Assembly: GCA_022708585.1 (NCBI GenBank) | Contig: JAKIYJ010000051.1 | Coordinates: forward strand, 1-8,595 | Reading direction: 5' to 3' | DNA length: 8,595 bases | From: Bacteroidota bacterium | Lineage (GTDB): Bacteria; Bacteroidota; Bacteroidia; Bacteroidales; JAKIYJ01 | In this document: positions 1 to 5,905 of the stretch, one piece after another | Layout: each line of letters opens with the position of its first letter | Numbering within the stretch: position 1 is the first letter of the stretch | The notes under the pieces: generated by a model | What the model was told of the DNA's origin: nothing | What the model saw: the letters and a program-made list of their open reading frames with translations, nothing else | The model's database searches: none | Translations under genes and position numbers: made by a program

Positions 1-1095
1 ACGTCGAATTGAAGAAGGATTAAAACATGCAGATTCAATAAAAACAGCAGTTGTTGCTGATGTGATGCCCGATTCAATCCCTCCAAATACTCCTGCTATG
101 CACATTGGTTCTTCTGTATTACATATCATAAGGTCATCACCAGATAATTCCCTTTTAACTCCATCAAGTGTGATAAAGGGTGTTTTATCCGGCAATGTTT
201 TAACAATAATTTTATTTCCTTTGATTTTAGACGCGTCGAAGGCATGTAAAGGCTGTCCTGTTTCAAAGAGAACAAAATTTGTAATATCAACAATATTGTT
301 AACCGGTCGTATGCCTGTAGATTTTAATACATTTTTTAGCCATTGAGGCGATTCTTCAACTTTAATGTTTGAAACAGTAACCCCTGAATATCTGATACAG
401 TTTTCATTTTGTATTTCTACTTCAATATTAAGATTAGTGTTATGTATATGAAATTCGCTAATATCAGGAAAATCGACTTTTGCACAGACGAAATTTTTTT
501 GATTTTGACAGTAAGAATTTAAAGTCATAACAGCTGCCAGGTCTCTTGCAACACCTATATAAGAAGCAGCATCAACTCGATTAGGTGTAAGACCTATTTC
601 AAAAATTACATCTTCGTAAATATCAAAATATTCTGAAGCTGGCAGTCCAACTTTAACATTATCAGGTAAAACAATTATACCTTCATGCAAAGTGCCGAGT
701 CCTATTTCATCTTCTGCACAAATCATCCCTTCGGAGACAATGCCTCTTATTTTTGCTTTTTTCAATACAAAAGTCTCATTGCCCTTGTAAAATTGAGTAC
801 CAACAGGAGCAAAAATAATTTTTTGACCTTTTTCTACATTAGGAGCGCCACAAACAACATTAAATATGGTATCTTCTCCTGTATTAACTTTACAGATACT
901 GAGTTTATCAGCATTTGGATGTTTTTCTTTTGAAATAACTTCGCCTGTCACAAATCCTTTAAGACCTCCAGGAATTGATGAATAATATTCTAAATTTTCA
1001 ACTTCAAGTCCACAATTAGTGAGTAAATCTGCTAACTGCTCTGGTTCTGGAAGATTCGCAATATATTTTTTAAGTTGTTTATATGAAATTTTCAT
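1..1095 (-). CDS. pheT: Phenylalanyl-tRNA synthetase beta subunit, N-terminal 365 residues (partial)
   Basis: This is the beta chain of the (alpha-beta)2 enzyme that charges tRNA-Phe in the cytoplasm. The ATG at 1095 opens a frame that runs without a stop to the window edge, so about 365 codons are visible; family members are usually near 800 residues, so more than half is missing. Visible in order: an N-terminal segment starting MKISYKQLKKYI; the OB-fold tRNA-binding domain at about 45-150, with the HPNADKL signature at 59-65 and VCGAPN at 81-86; the family motif EIGLTPNRVDAASYIGVARD at 166-185; and the B3/B4 editing region, with the VNNIVDITNFVL stretch at 265-276, GQPLHAFDA at 280-288 and GVFGG at 335-339. 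The catalytic-like core and the anticodon-binding C-terminus lie outside the window. recG ends 212 bp upstream, so pheT probably has its own promoter. No frameshift is seen. Identification is near certain. Confidence 0.97.
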   Translation of the reverse strand, partial: MKISYKQLKKYIANLPEPEQLADLLTNCGLEVENLEYYSSIPGGLKGFVTGEVISKEKHPNADKLSICKVNTGEDTIFNVVCGAPNVEKGQKIIFAPVGTQFYKGNETFVLKKAKIRGIVSEGMICAEDEIGLGTLHEGIIVLPDNVKVGLPASEYFDIYEDVIFEIGLTPNRVDAASYIGVARDLAAVMTLNSYCQNQKNFVCAKVDFPDISEFHIHNTNLNIEVEIQNENCIRYSGVTVSNIKVEESPQWLKNVLKSTGIRPVNNIVDITNFVLFETGQPLHAFDASKIKGNKIIVKTLPDKTPFITLDGVKRELSGDDLMICNTEEPMCIAGVFGGIESGITSATTAVFIESACFNPSSIRR

Positions 1096-1166
1096 TTTAA
1101 AATGTATGTCGAAAATAATAGATATATATATATAAAGATATCAAATTACAGAAATAATTTGAGAAA

Positions 1167-1174
1167 CAAAAATA
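1167..1174 (-). promoter_or_regulatory. Candidate Bacteroidota -7 promoter element for pheT
   Basis: On the minus strand this reads TATTTTTG, an exact match to the TAnnTTTG -7 consensus used by the Bacteroidota primary sigma factor. It lies about 70 bp before the pheT ATG, in the 212 bp gap after recG, a reasonable position for a leader of some 60 nt. I see no matching TTTG -33 element at the right distance, and such octamers occur by chance in AT-rich DNA, so this is only a candidate. The rest of the gap holds a (TA)n run at about 1121-1142 and a 12-bp palindrome TCTATTAATAGA at 1221-1232, with no gene. Confidence 0.3.
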
Positions 1175-1284
1175 CTAAACTAACATTGATAAAATATGTT
1201 TTTTGTCGGAGATAATTTATTCTATTAATAGATAATCAAAGGGAGCAAAATTAAAAGAAAAAGAGGAATACAGTATATAAAAAG

Positions 1285-1297
1285 TCATATTTTATGA
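1285..1297 (-). terminator. Weak terminator-like hairpin after recG
   Basis: Starting 10 nt past the recG stop codon, the minus strand forms TCATA - AAA loop - TATGA, followed at once by CTTTTTATA. The layout (hairpin then T run just after a stop) fits a Rho-independent terminator. The stem is only five A/T-rich pairs, so it would be weak. It is listed because of its position. Confidence 0.25.
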
Positions 1298-1307
1298 TAT
1301 TTCTGCA

Positions 1308-3413
1308 TCAACTGATCATACTCCAATTTCCGATTTTTGAAGACATTAAATTAATCTGATATAAGAGTCTATAATTTTTTTTTAGTTTCAAATCGGGGTC
1401 TTCCTTTAAAATTTCTTCTGCGATGCTACGGGCAAATTTTACTATTTTCTCATCTTTTGCAAGGTCAGCAAGTCGAAGTTCAATAATACCACTTTGTTGG
1501 GTACCTTGTAAATCGCCAGGGCCTCTTAATTTAAGATCTGCTTCGGCTATAATAAAGCCATCGCTTGTTTCAACCATAGTTTGAAGCCTTTTTTTAGCAT
1601 CAGTTGATAATTTATAATCAGACATCAGTATACAATAGGACTGGTCGCTGCCGCGACCAACGCGACCTCTTAATTGATGTAATTGTGACAGTCCAAATCT
1701 TTCAGCATTTTCAATAATCATAACAGAAGCATTGGGAACATCAACGCCAACTTCAATAACTGTGGTAGCAACCATTATCTGAGTTTCACCTTTTAAAAAT
1801 CTTTTCATTTCATATTCTTTTTCATCTGTTTTCATTCTTCCGTGTACAATACTTATGGCATATTCAGGTAAAGGGAATTCTCTGCTTATGCTCTCGTAAC
1901 CATCCATCAAATCCTTCAGTTCAAGAGTTTCCGATTCATTGATAATAGGATATACAACATAAATTTGGCGTCCTTCCTTAATTTTTTGTTTCATAAAATT
2001 AAATACTTTCAATCGGGCTGATTCATAATAGTGACAGGTTTTAACAGGTTTGCGACCTGGTGGCAATTCATCGATAACAGAAATATCAAGATCCCCGTAT
2101 AAAGTCATTGCAAGCGTTCTCGGAATAGGAGTTGCAGTCATAACCAAAATATGAGGTGGAATAATGTTCTTTTCCCACATTGAAGCTCTTTGAGTAACAC
2201 CAAACTTGTGCTGTTCGTCAATAACAACAAGCCCTAAATTATTGAATTTAACAGTATCTTCAATAAGTGCATGAGTACCTATAAGGATTTTAAGATTACC
2301 CGAAACAAGGTTTTCATATATTTTATTTCTTTTAGATGTTTTAGTAGATCCCGTTAAAAGTTCTATTTCAAGGTTCATTCCATCAAGCATATTAGAAATT
2401 GTATCATAATGTTGGCAGGCGAGTACTTCGGTGGGAGCCATAAGACAAGCCTGAAATCCATTATCAACAGCCATAAGCATAGACATTAAAGCCACAAGAG
2501 TTTTTCCACTGCCCACATCACCTTGTAATAGTCTATTCATTTGTTTACCTGTGGCAACATCAGCTCTTATTTCCTTTATAACTTTTTTTTGAGCATTGGT
2601 AAGTTCAAACGGCAAATGATTATAATAAAAATCATTAAAAGTATTCCCAATAATAGAAAATTTATGTCCTTTACTTTTAATATTTCTAACAATTTTTGCC
2701 ATCATTAATCGTAATTGTATAAAAAACAATTCCTCAAATTTTAATCTTGTACGGGCTTTTTCAAGTATTATGTGATTAGCGGGGAAGTGTATATTTGCAA
2801 ATGCTTCTTCGCGTGACAGACATTTAAGTCTTTGAATTAAATACTCTGGCAAAGTTTCGTTTAAACTTCCTTTAATGTTATCAATAAGATTTCTGGTAAG
2901 TTTTGCTATCCCTTTGCTATTTAGCCCAATTACTCTTAATTTTTCAGTTGAACTGTAAAAAGGCTGTAGTCCTTTTGCAATTATGTCTTGTTCTGTTTCT
3001 ATCTCTTCAATTTCAGGATGTATTATATTAAAAGATTTATTATAAAAAGTAGGTTTACCAAAGACTATATATTCGGTATTATCTTTAATTTTTTCTTTAA
3101 TCCATTTAAGCCCTTGAAACCAGATGAGATTTATATAGCCACTTGAATCTTTAAAAGTCGCAACCAATCGAGTAGCTCTATTTTTTCCAATAGTTTCAAA
3201 ATGAACAATTTTTCCTCTAATTTGAACAAAAGACTGGTCAGAATCAATATCAGATATTTTATTGAATTTACTTCTATCAATATAACGAAAAGGGTAATAA
3301 ACAAGCAGGTCGCCAAAAGTAGTAATTCCTAACTCTTTTTTAAGTATCCCGGCTCTTTTGGGACCAACTCCCTTTAAAAATTCTATGGGGGTTTCTTCAA
3401 AACTGTAACCCAT
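1308..3413 (-). CDS. recG: ATP-dependent DNA helicase RecG
   Basis: RecG is a superfamily 2 double-stranded DNA translocase that remodels stalled replication forks and branch-migrates Holliday junctions. The 701 residues match the usual length of about 690. Near the N-terminus FLKGVGPKRAGILKKELGI (12-30) is a helix-hairpin-helix-like start. The wedge/OB domain follows at about 60-160. The helicase core has Walker A GDVGSGKT at 298-305, the Walker B box DEQH at 399-402, TATPIPRTLA at 426-435, the family stretch DELPPGRKPV at 448-457, ATTVIEVGVDVP at 549-560 and QLHQLRGRVGRG (motif VI) at 577-588. The translocation (TRG) motif GPGDLQGTQQSG is at 631-642. All catalytic residues expected of an active enzyme are present. 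The ATG at 3413 sits 17 bp after the stop of the upstream membrane-protein gene, so the two are probably co-transcribed. No oddities are seen. Confidence 0.98.
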   Translation of the reverse strand: MGYSFEETPIEFLKGVGPKRAGILKKELGITTFGDLLVYYPFRYIDRSKFNKISDIDSDQSFVQIRGKIVHFETIGKNRATRLVATFKDSSGYINLIWFQGLKWIKEKIKDNTEYIVFGKPTFYNKSFNIIHPEIEEIETEQDIIAKGLQPFYSSTEKLRVIGLNSKGIAKLTRNLIDNIKGSLNETLPEYLIQRLKCLSREEAFANIHFPANHIILEKARTRLKFEELFFIQLRLMMAKIVRNIKSKGHKFSIIGNTFNDFYYNHLPFELTNAQKKVIKEIRADVATGKQMNRLLQGDVGSGKTLVALMSMLMAVDNGFQACLMAPTEVLACQHYDTISNMLDGMNLEIELLTGSTKTSKRNKIYENLVSGNLKILIGTHALIEDTVKFNNLGLVVIDEQHKFGVTQRASMWEKNIIPPHILVMTATPIPRTLAMTLYGDLDISVIDELPPGRKPVKTCHYYESARLKVFNFMKQKIKEGRQIYVVYPIINESETLELKDLMDGYESISREFPLPEYAISIVHGRMKTDEKEYEMKRFLKGETQIMVATTVIEVGVDVPNASVMIIENAERFGLSQLHQLRGRVGRGSDQSYCILMSDYKLSTDAKKRLQTMVETSDGFIIAEADLKLRGPGDLQGTQQSGIIELRLADLAKDEKIVKFARSIAEEILKEDPDLKLKKNYRLLYQINLMSSKIGNWSMIS

Positions 3414-3430
3414 AAAAATTATTTGTTAAT

Positions 3431-4075
3431 TTACCAATTCTGATTTGAAAGATATGACGTTATTACAGTCATAGTTAAAAAACCTGCAAATCCTCCTATT
3501 ATTGCATTTCCAGTTTTCTTTTTCTTGACAAAATCATTAAAACCTGCTTTAAAATAGTGATCGCCTGTATATTTAACAGGGAAACTGTTAATATATTTAC
3601 TTTTAGGTGGAATAATACCAATAACAATAGAAGCCACCACAGGAACTGGCACTCCCCAAAACTGATAATATCCACCAGCAGCACCAGCTATAAAACCAAA
3701 AACACTAGCCCATGGTGCTTTGAAGTTTTCCCTCCCCCATTTTTCACCATATACAAAAGAATGCATATTATCAATATTTAAAATCAGACCAGAAACAGAA
3801 TCTGCCTTATACATTATTGTTTCATTGTCAAAGTTGTTGTACTTGATAGAAAATACTGATGTAGCAGGCATTTTTTTAACCTTTGTACCATCAGTTTTTA
3901 AAAAAAGAAACTTGTTGGGTTTCTCAATAGATACAAACTGATTATCAGCATACAGCACTTTATGTTTTAATAACTTGCCATTGATAAGAAGTATTTCATC
4001 CTGAGCAAACACTTTAAAAGATAAAAATAACACAATAATAAGAATCGAGTTTTTAATCCATATACGTAAAATCAT
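3431..4075 (-). CDS. Exported/membrane protein of unknown function upstream of recG
   Basis: I do not recognise a named family. From the ATG at 4075 the product is 214 residues. It opens with a typical Sec signal peptide (positive MILRIWIK, then a hydrophobic run ILIIVLFLSF, then VFAQ as likely cleavage site near residue 25). A beta-rich segment with DEILLINGKLL follows. In the second half are two small-residue-rich hydrophobic stretches: one from WASVFGFIAGAAGGYY through PVVASIVIGIIP (about 122-156) and one at GNAIIGGFAGFLTMTVITSYL near the C-terminus. A basic KKKKTGNA motif separates them. I recall similar 'K-K-x-G-N-A-x-x-G-G' C-termini in other Bacteroidota hypothetical proteins, but this is from memory. 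The frame stays open upstream to an ATG at 4117 and a TTG at 4144. I chose 4075 because it gives a normal-length signal peptide and lies downstream of the promoter candidate at 4126-4133. The gene ends 17 bp before recG. Confidence 0.8.
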   Translation of the reverse strand: MILRIWIKNSILIIVLFLSFKVFAQDEILLINGKLLKHKVLYADNQFVSIEKPNKFLFLKTDGTKVKKMPATSVFSIKYNNFDNETIMYKADSVSGLILNIDNMHSFVYGEKWGRENFKAPWASVFGFIAGAAGGYYQFWGVPVPVVASIVIGIIPPKSKYINSFPVKYTGDHYFKAGFNDFVKKKKTGNAIIGGFAGFLTMTVITSYLSNQNW

Positions 4076-4125
4076 AAGCAAAAAAAGGATTGATTTTTTA
4101 AAAATGTAAAATTTCATAAAAAAAA

Positions 4126-4133
4126 CAAATATA
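4126..4133 (-). promoter_or_regulatory. Candidate -7 promoter element for the membrane-protein/recG pair
   Basis: The minus strand reads TATATTTG, an exact TAnnTTTG match, about 50 bp upstream of the preferred ATG at 4075. Transcription would start near 4119. That makes the TTG start at 4144 impossible and the ATG at 4117 almost leaderless, so it supports the 4075 start. No clear TTTG -33 box is visible at the usual distance. Confidence 0.35.
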
Positions 4134-4233
4134 CATAATACCAACTTACATCCAGATATAAAAATACATTAAAAAAATAAGTCTATTCTGAAAAGTTGAT
4201 AAATTTTATTATAATTAAATTTTATCTATATTT

Positions 4234-4262
4234 TTAATTAATTTATCTATGAAATTAATTAA
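4234..4262. repeat. AT-only perfect inverted repeat, 11-bp arms
   Basis: TTAATTAATTT (4234-4244) is followed by a 7-nt spacer ATCTATG and then AAATTAATTAA (4252-4262), an exact reverse complement. With no G or C in the arms the hairpin is weak, and in DNA of this composition it may be chance. It lies just outside the hairpin end of repeat copy 1. Confidence 0.4.
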
Positions 4263-4290
4263 TTTATTTTATAAAAATAATTATGCCTTG

Positions 4291-4419
4291 CTCGTCCTCG
4301 TTTGTAACGAGGACGCAACTGCTATACAAAGAAAAAAGAAAATGGCAAAAAGAAAAATCACCGCTATGGAATAATATTCTCAAACCTCTCTATTTTCATA
4401 ACACCAATAACTTTACAAA
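4291..4419 (+). repeat. Dispersed REP-like element, copy 1
   Basis: This 129-bp body is repeated in reverse orientation at 6566-6687. Aligning the two by eye gives five substitutions, all transitions, an 8-nt insertion in copy 1 (AGAAAAAA-like, near 4328-4335) and a 1-nt deletion in copy 1 near 4370: about 96% identity over aligned positions. The outer end is a perfect hairpin (4293-4315) and the inner end runs into a 9-bp tandem array. Read on the minus strand, the body starts with ATG at 4399 and the codons MKIERFENII, which resemble the start of four-helix-bundle proteins; the 1-nt deletion then brings a stop one codon later. There is no transposase here, so if mobile the element depends on enzymes encoded elsewhere. 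The hairpin is reminiscent of REP sequences moved by IS200-like (RAYT) transposases; that link is inference. Confidence 0.85.
4293..4315. other. Strong 10-bp stem-loop at the outer end of repeat copy 1
   Basis: CGTCCTCGTT (4293-4302), loop TGT, AACGAGGACG (4306-4315): ten perfect base pairs with a 3-nt loop. It is the most GC-rich short stretch in an otherwise very AT-rich gap. No T run follows on either strand, so it is not a standard terminator. It is more likely the recognition structure of a REP-type element, and could also protect RNA ends. Confidence 0.85.
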
Positions 4420-4473
4420 GTTCATAAAGTTTATAAAGTTTGTAAAGTTTGTAAAGTTTGTAAAGTTACAAAG
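4412..4473 (+). repeat. 9-bp tandem array (TTTRTAAAG) attached to repeat copy 1
   Basis: Successive units on the plus strand are TTCATAAAG (4421-4429), TTTATAAAG, three TTTGTAAAG units and an 8-nt unit TTACAAAG (4466-4473). They are preceded by CTTTACAAAG at 4411-4420, where the unit polarity flips (CTTT before, AAAG after). Because the period is three codons, one plus-strand frame reads as repeated lysine-phenylalanine-Ile/Val; that is a by-product of the repeat. The last unit contains the stop codon of the four-helix-bundle remnant on the minus strand. Confidence 0.85.
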
Positions 4474-4588
4474 TTTTTATTAGACCTGAAAGAATTTTGG
4501 AAATCTCCTCTGATAGTGCAAAAAGTATATCAAATTCCTCTGCTGTTATTTTATTCAATTCTTTTGCCAGATATAACATAAATCTGAC
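4466..4588 (-). pseudogene. C-terminal remnant of a four-helix-bundle (23S rRNA intervening-sequence type) protein
   Basis: Minus-strand translation from 4588 gives 40 codons and a TAA stop: VRFMLYLAKELNKI, then TAEEFDILFALSEEIS, then KILSGLIKTL. This is the pattern I know from the C-terminus of the small four-helix-bundle family (often found as intervening sequences in 23S rRNA genes or as dispersed genes in Bacteroidota): L-Y-L-A-K-x-L, then an E-E-F helix start, then S-E-E-I-S-K-x-L-x-G-L-I-K. An in-frame TAG lies immediately upstream (4589-4591), and family members are about 110-120 residues, so roughly two thirds of the gene is missing. The preceding DNA changes character at the hairpin 4596-4608, suggesting an insertion or deletion junction. 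The stop codon falls in the first unit of the 9-bp array. No start with an upstream signal is seen, so I call it a broken relic. The family call is from memory of the motif, not a search. Confidence 0.7.
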
Positions 4589-4595
4589 CTACAAA

Positions 4596-4608
4596 GTCCC
4601 GTAGGGAC
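4596..4608. repeat. Short GTCCC hairpin at the break of the four-helix remnant
   Basis: GTCCC (4596-4600), loop GTA, GGGAC (4604-4608). This has a 3-nt loop and GTCC/GGAC arms like the larger hairpins of the dispersed element, but a different, shorter stem. It sits five bases beyond the point where homology to the four-helix-bundle protein stops. It could be the end of another small repeat family; that is inference. Confidence 0.5.
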
Positions 4609-4636
4609 GAACATTTGGTAAACCAACCAATTAGAG

Positions 4637-4751
4637 TTTGTCCATAATGTTCGAGTTCGAGGTTTCGATAGCCTGAAAATCGGGAGTGTAATAAGGTACA
4701 TAACTGATTTGAAGGCTGAGAATAACGATAAAATCGGACTTTATGGACAGA
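4637..4751. repeat. Segment with imperfect 18-bp terminal inverted repeats abutting porQ (MITE-like)
   Basis: TTTGTCCATAATGTTCGA (4637-4654) and the reverse complement of 4734-4751, TCTGTCCATAAAGTCCGA, match at 15 of 18 positions, framing about 80 bp. The right end stops 2 bp before the porQ stop codon, so the segment could fold into a large hairpin in the porQ 3' untranslated region. The interior is richer in G and C than the surrounding gap. A 67-codon minus-strand frame crosses it, but it runs on through the hairpin and out of frame with the four-helix remnant, so it is probably not a gene. No target-site duplication is evident. Confidence 0.5.
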
Positions 4752-4753
4752 CA

Positions 4754-5806
4754 TTACTTAACCTTGTCAAAAAATTGTCCCATATTTGTTGCGATGCTAA
4801 TGTTATTGGGAGCTCCTGCAAGATGATATATGGTTCGCGCATAATCAATTCTGAACTTATAAATTTTTACTCCAATGCCCCAGGAAAAACCCGTAAAGCC
4901 CGGTTTTGAATCTACTTTTAACTCTTTTCGCCTTCTGTAATTATATGCTATACTTAAATTAATGTTTTTTGATGGTATAAACTCGACTCCAAACACTAAA
5001 TGCCTCATTCCTTTATCTAAAAATTTTTCAAATCCATTCCGCTTTAATGTATCAATAGTATTATTCATATAAGAATAATTATCAGTTTCATTTGTTAAAT
5101 CCCATTTCTGTAAATTATTAGCTAAAAAATGTAATCTTATAGGTGTATGTTCAAGTTTTTTAGATAAACCAAATTGAATTTCAAATGGTATATTTTCTCT
5201 ATTTCCCTTTTGATACGAAGTAATTTGTCTCCCTATATTTTTTAAAATTATGGAAGCAGACAAATTATGTTTTGATGAGTAATAATTTCCAGCTATATCT
5301 GTTGCAATGCCAAATGAGTTATAATCTTGAAGATTAGAATAAATGAATTTCAGATTTGCTCCTATTGAAAAAGATGAATCCAATGCCCGTCCCCAACCAA
5401 GATTAAGAGCATATTCACCAGCAGTGAATTCTCCATAAGTTTCCCCTGTTGCATCAGTTTCTATAAATTTGCCATAATTAATAAATTGCAAAGTGGCTGC
5501 AAAACTGCCATATTTTTTAAAAGTTCTAGAATAAGTTGAATAACCTGCTTTAATATCAGAATAATAATCAATAAAACTTAAACCAAGAAAATTATGTATA
5601 TTTTTATTTATGAGAGAAGGATTCCCTAAAACAAGATTTATATCATTATCATTTACTGAAACAAAATTACTGCCTAATGCTGTTACTCGTGGTGAATTAC
5701 TAATATTTAAAAATTGGTATGTATAATTTCCCCGCGTCTGAGATTGAACTCTTAAACTGAAAACAAAACAAATTAATACAAATAAAACGTTTACTTTCTT
5801 AATCAC
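4754..5806 (-). CDS. porQ: Type IX secretion system protein PorQ
   Basis: PorQ is an outer-membrane beta-barrel protein of the type IX secretion system. In studied members it works with PorZ in the cell-surface attachment complex (with PorU and PorV) that processes secreted cargo and links it to A-LPS. The product is 350 residues with a Sec signal peptide (MIKKVNVLFVLICFVFSL, cleavage likely after VQSQ near residue 23). The mature N-terminus, YQFLNISNSPRVTALGSNFV (30-49) followed by DINLVLGNPSLIN (55-67), is the part by which I recognise PorQ. The rest is a series of amphipathic beta strands with conserved G/Y/F, including TGETYGEFTAGEYALNLGWG at 120-139. The start is GTG at 5806; an in-frame TAA two codons upstream and no nearby ATG make it the only sensible choice. 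It follows the tudor-like gene by 99 bp of very AT-rich DNA. The presence of PorQ implies the rest of the T9SS is elsewhere in the genome. Confidence 0.93.
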   Translation of the reverse strand: MIKKVNVLFVLICFVFSLRVQSQTRGNYTYQFLNISNSPRVTALGSNFVSVNDNDINLVLGNPSLINKNIHNFLGLSFIDYYSDIKAGYSTYSRTFKKYGSFAATLQFINYGKFIETDATGETYGEFTAGEYALNLGWGRALDSSFSIGANLKFIYSNLQDYNSFGIATDIAGNYYSSKHNLSASIILKNIGRQITSYQKGNRENIPFEIQFGLSKKLEHTPIRLHFLANNLQKWDLTNETDNYSYMNNTIDTLKRNGFEKFLDKGMRHLVFGVEFIPSKNINLSIAYNYRRRKELKVDSKPGFTGFSWGIGVKIYKFRIDYARTIYHLAGAPNNISIATNMGQFFDKVK

Positions 5807-5905
5807 AACTTATATTTTGATTCTATTTTATAAAAATATGAATATATTAAAATATAACTTACTGAATTACATTATAATATAATTTTAAAAATATCAATAT
5901 TTCTC

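Larger units (their letters stand above)
4145..4753. other. Gene-free repeat island between porQ and the membrane-protein gene
   Basis: About 600 bp contain no credible intact gene. In order of coordinate there is an AT-only stretch with an 11-bp inverted repeat, a REP-like element with a strong hairpin (copy 1), a 9-bp tandem array, the C-terminal remnant of a four-helix-bundle gene, a second short hairpin, and a segment bounded by imperfect terminal inverted repeats that stops 2 bp before the porQ stop codon. Two open frames of 66 and 67 codons cross this region. One encodes the tandem array as repeated KF(I/V) and the other runs through the inverted-repeat segment. I judge neither to be a gene. 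Confidence 0.75.

Noticed and set aside
685..933. 82-codon plus-strand frame
   Set aside because: It lies entirely antisense inside pheT, whose frame has clear family motifs throughout.
1121..1142. (TA)n run upstream of pheT
   Set aside because: A short low-complexity run in AT-rich DNA, with nothing to show a function.
3557..3941. Plus-strand frames of 73-74 codons
   Set aside because: They are antisense to the membrane-protein gene, overlap each other and have no recognisable features.
4412..4473. Tandem array as a CRISPR array
   Set aside because: Units are 9 bp and contiguous with no unique spacers, and no cas gene is present.
4283..4483. 66-codon plus-strand frame with repeated Lys-Phe-Ile/Val
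   Set aside because: It reads through repeat copy 1 and its 9-bp array; the repeated tripeptide is the array translated in phase. There is no family resemblance, and the equivalent frame in copy 2 is disrupted by indels.
4551..4754. 67-codon minus-strand frame ending near the four-helix remnant
   Set aside because: It overlaps the remnant in a different frame, crosses the GTCCC hairpin and the inverted-repeat segment, and shows no recognisable domain. It is better explained as a frame through repeats.
5889..5902. Terminator after the tudor-like gene (AAATAT-CA-ATATTT)
   Set aside because: It is a six-pair A/T-only stem just past the stop codon, in DNA that is almost all A and T, and is too weak to call.
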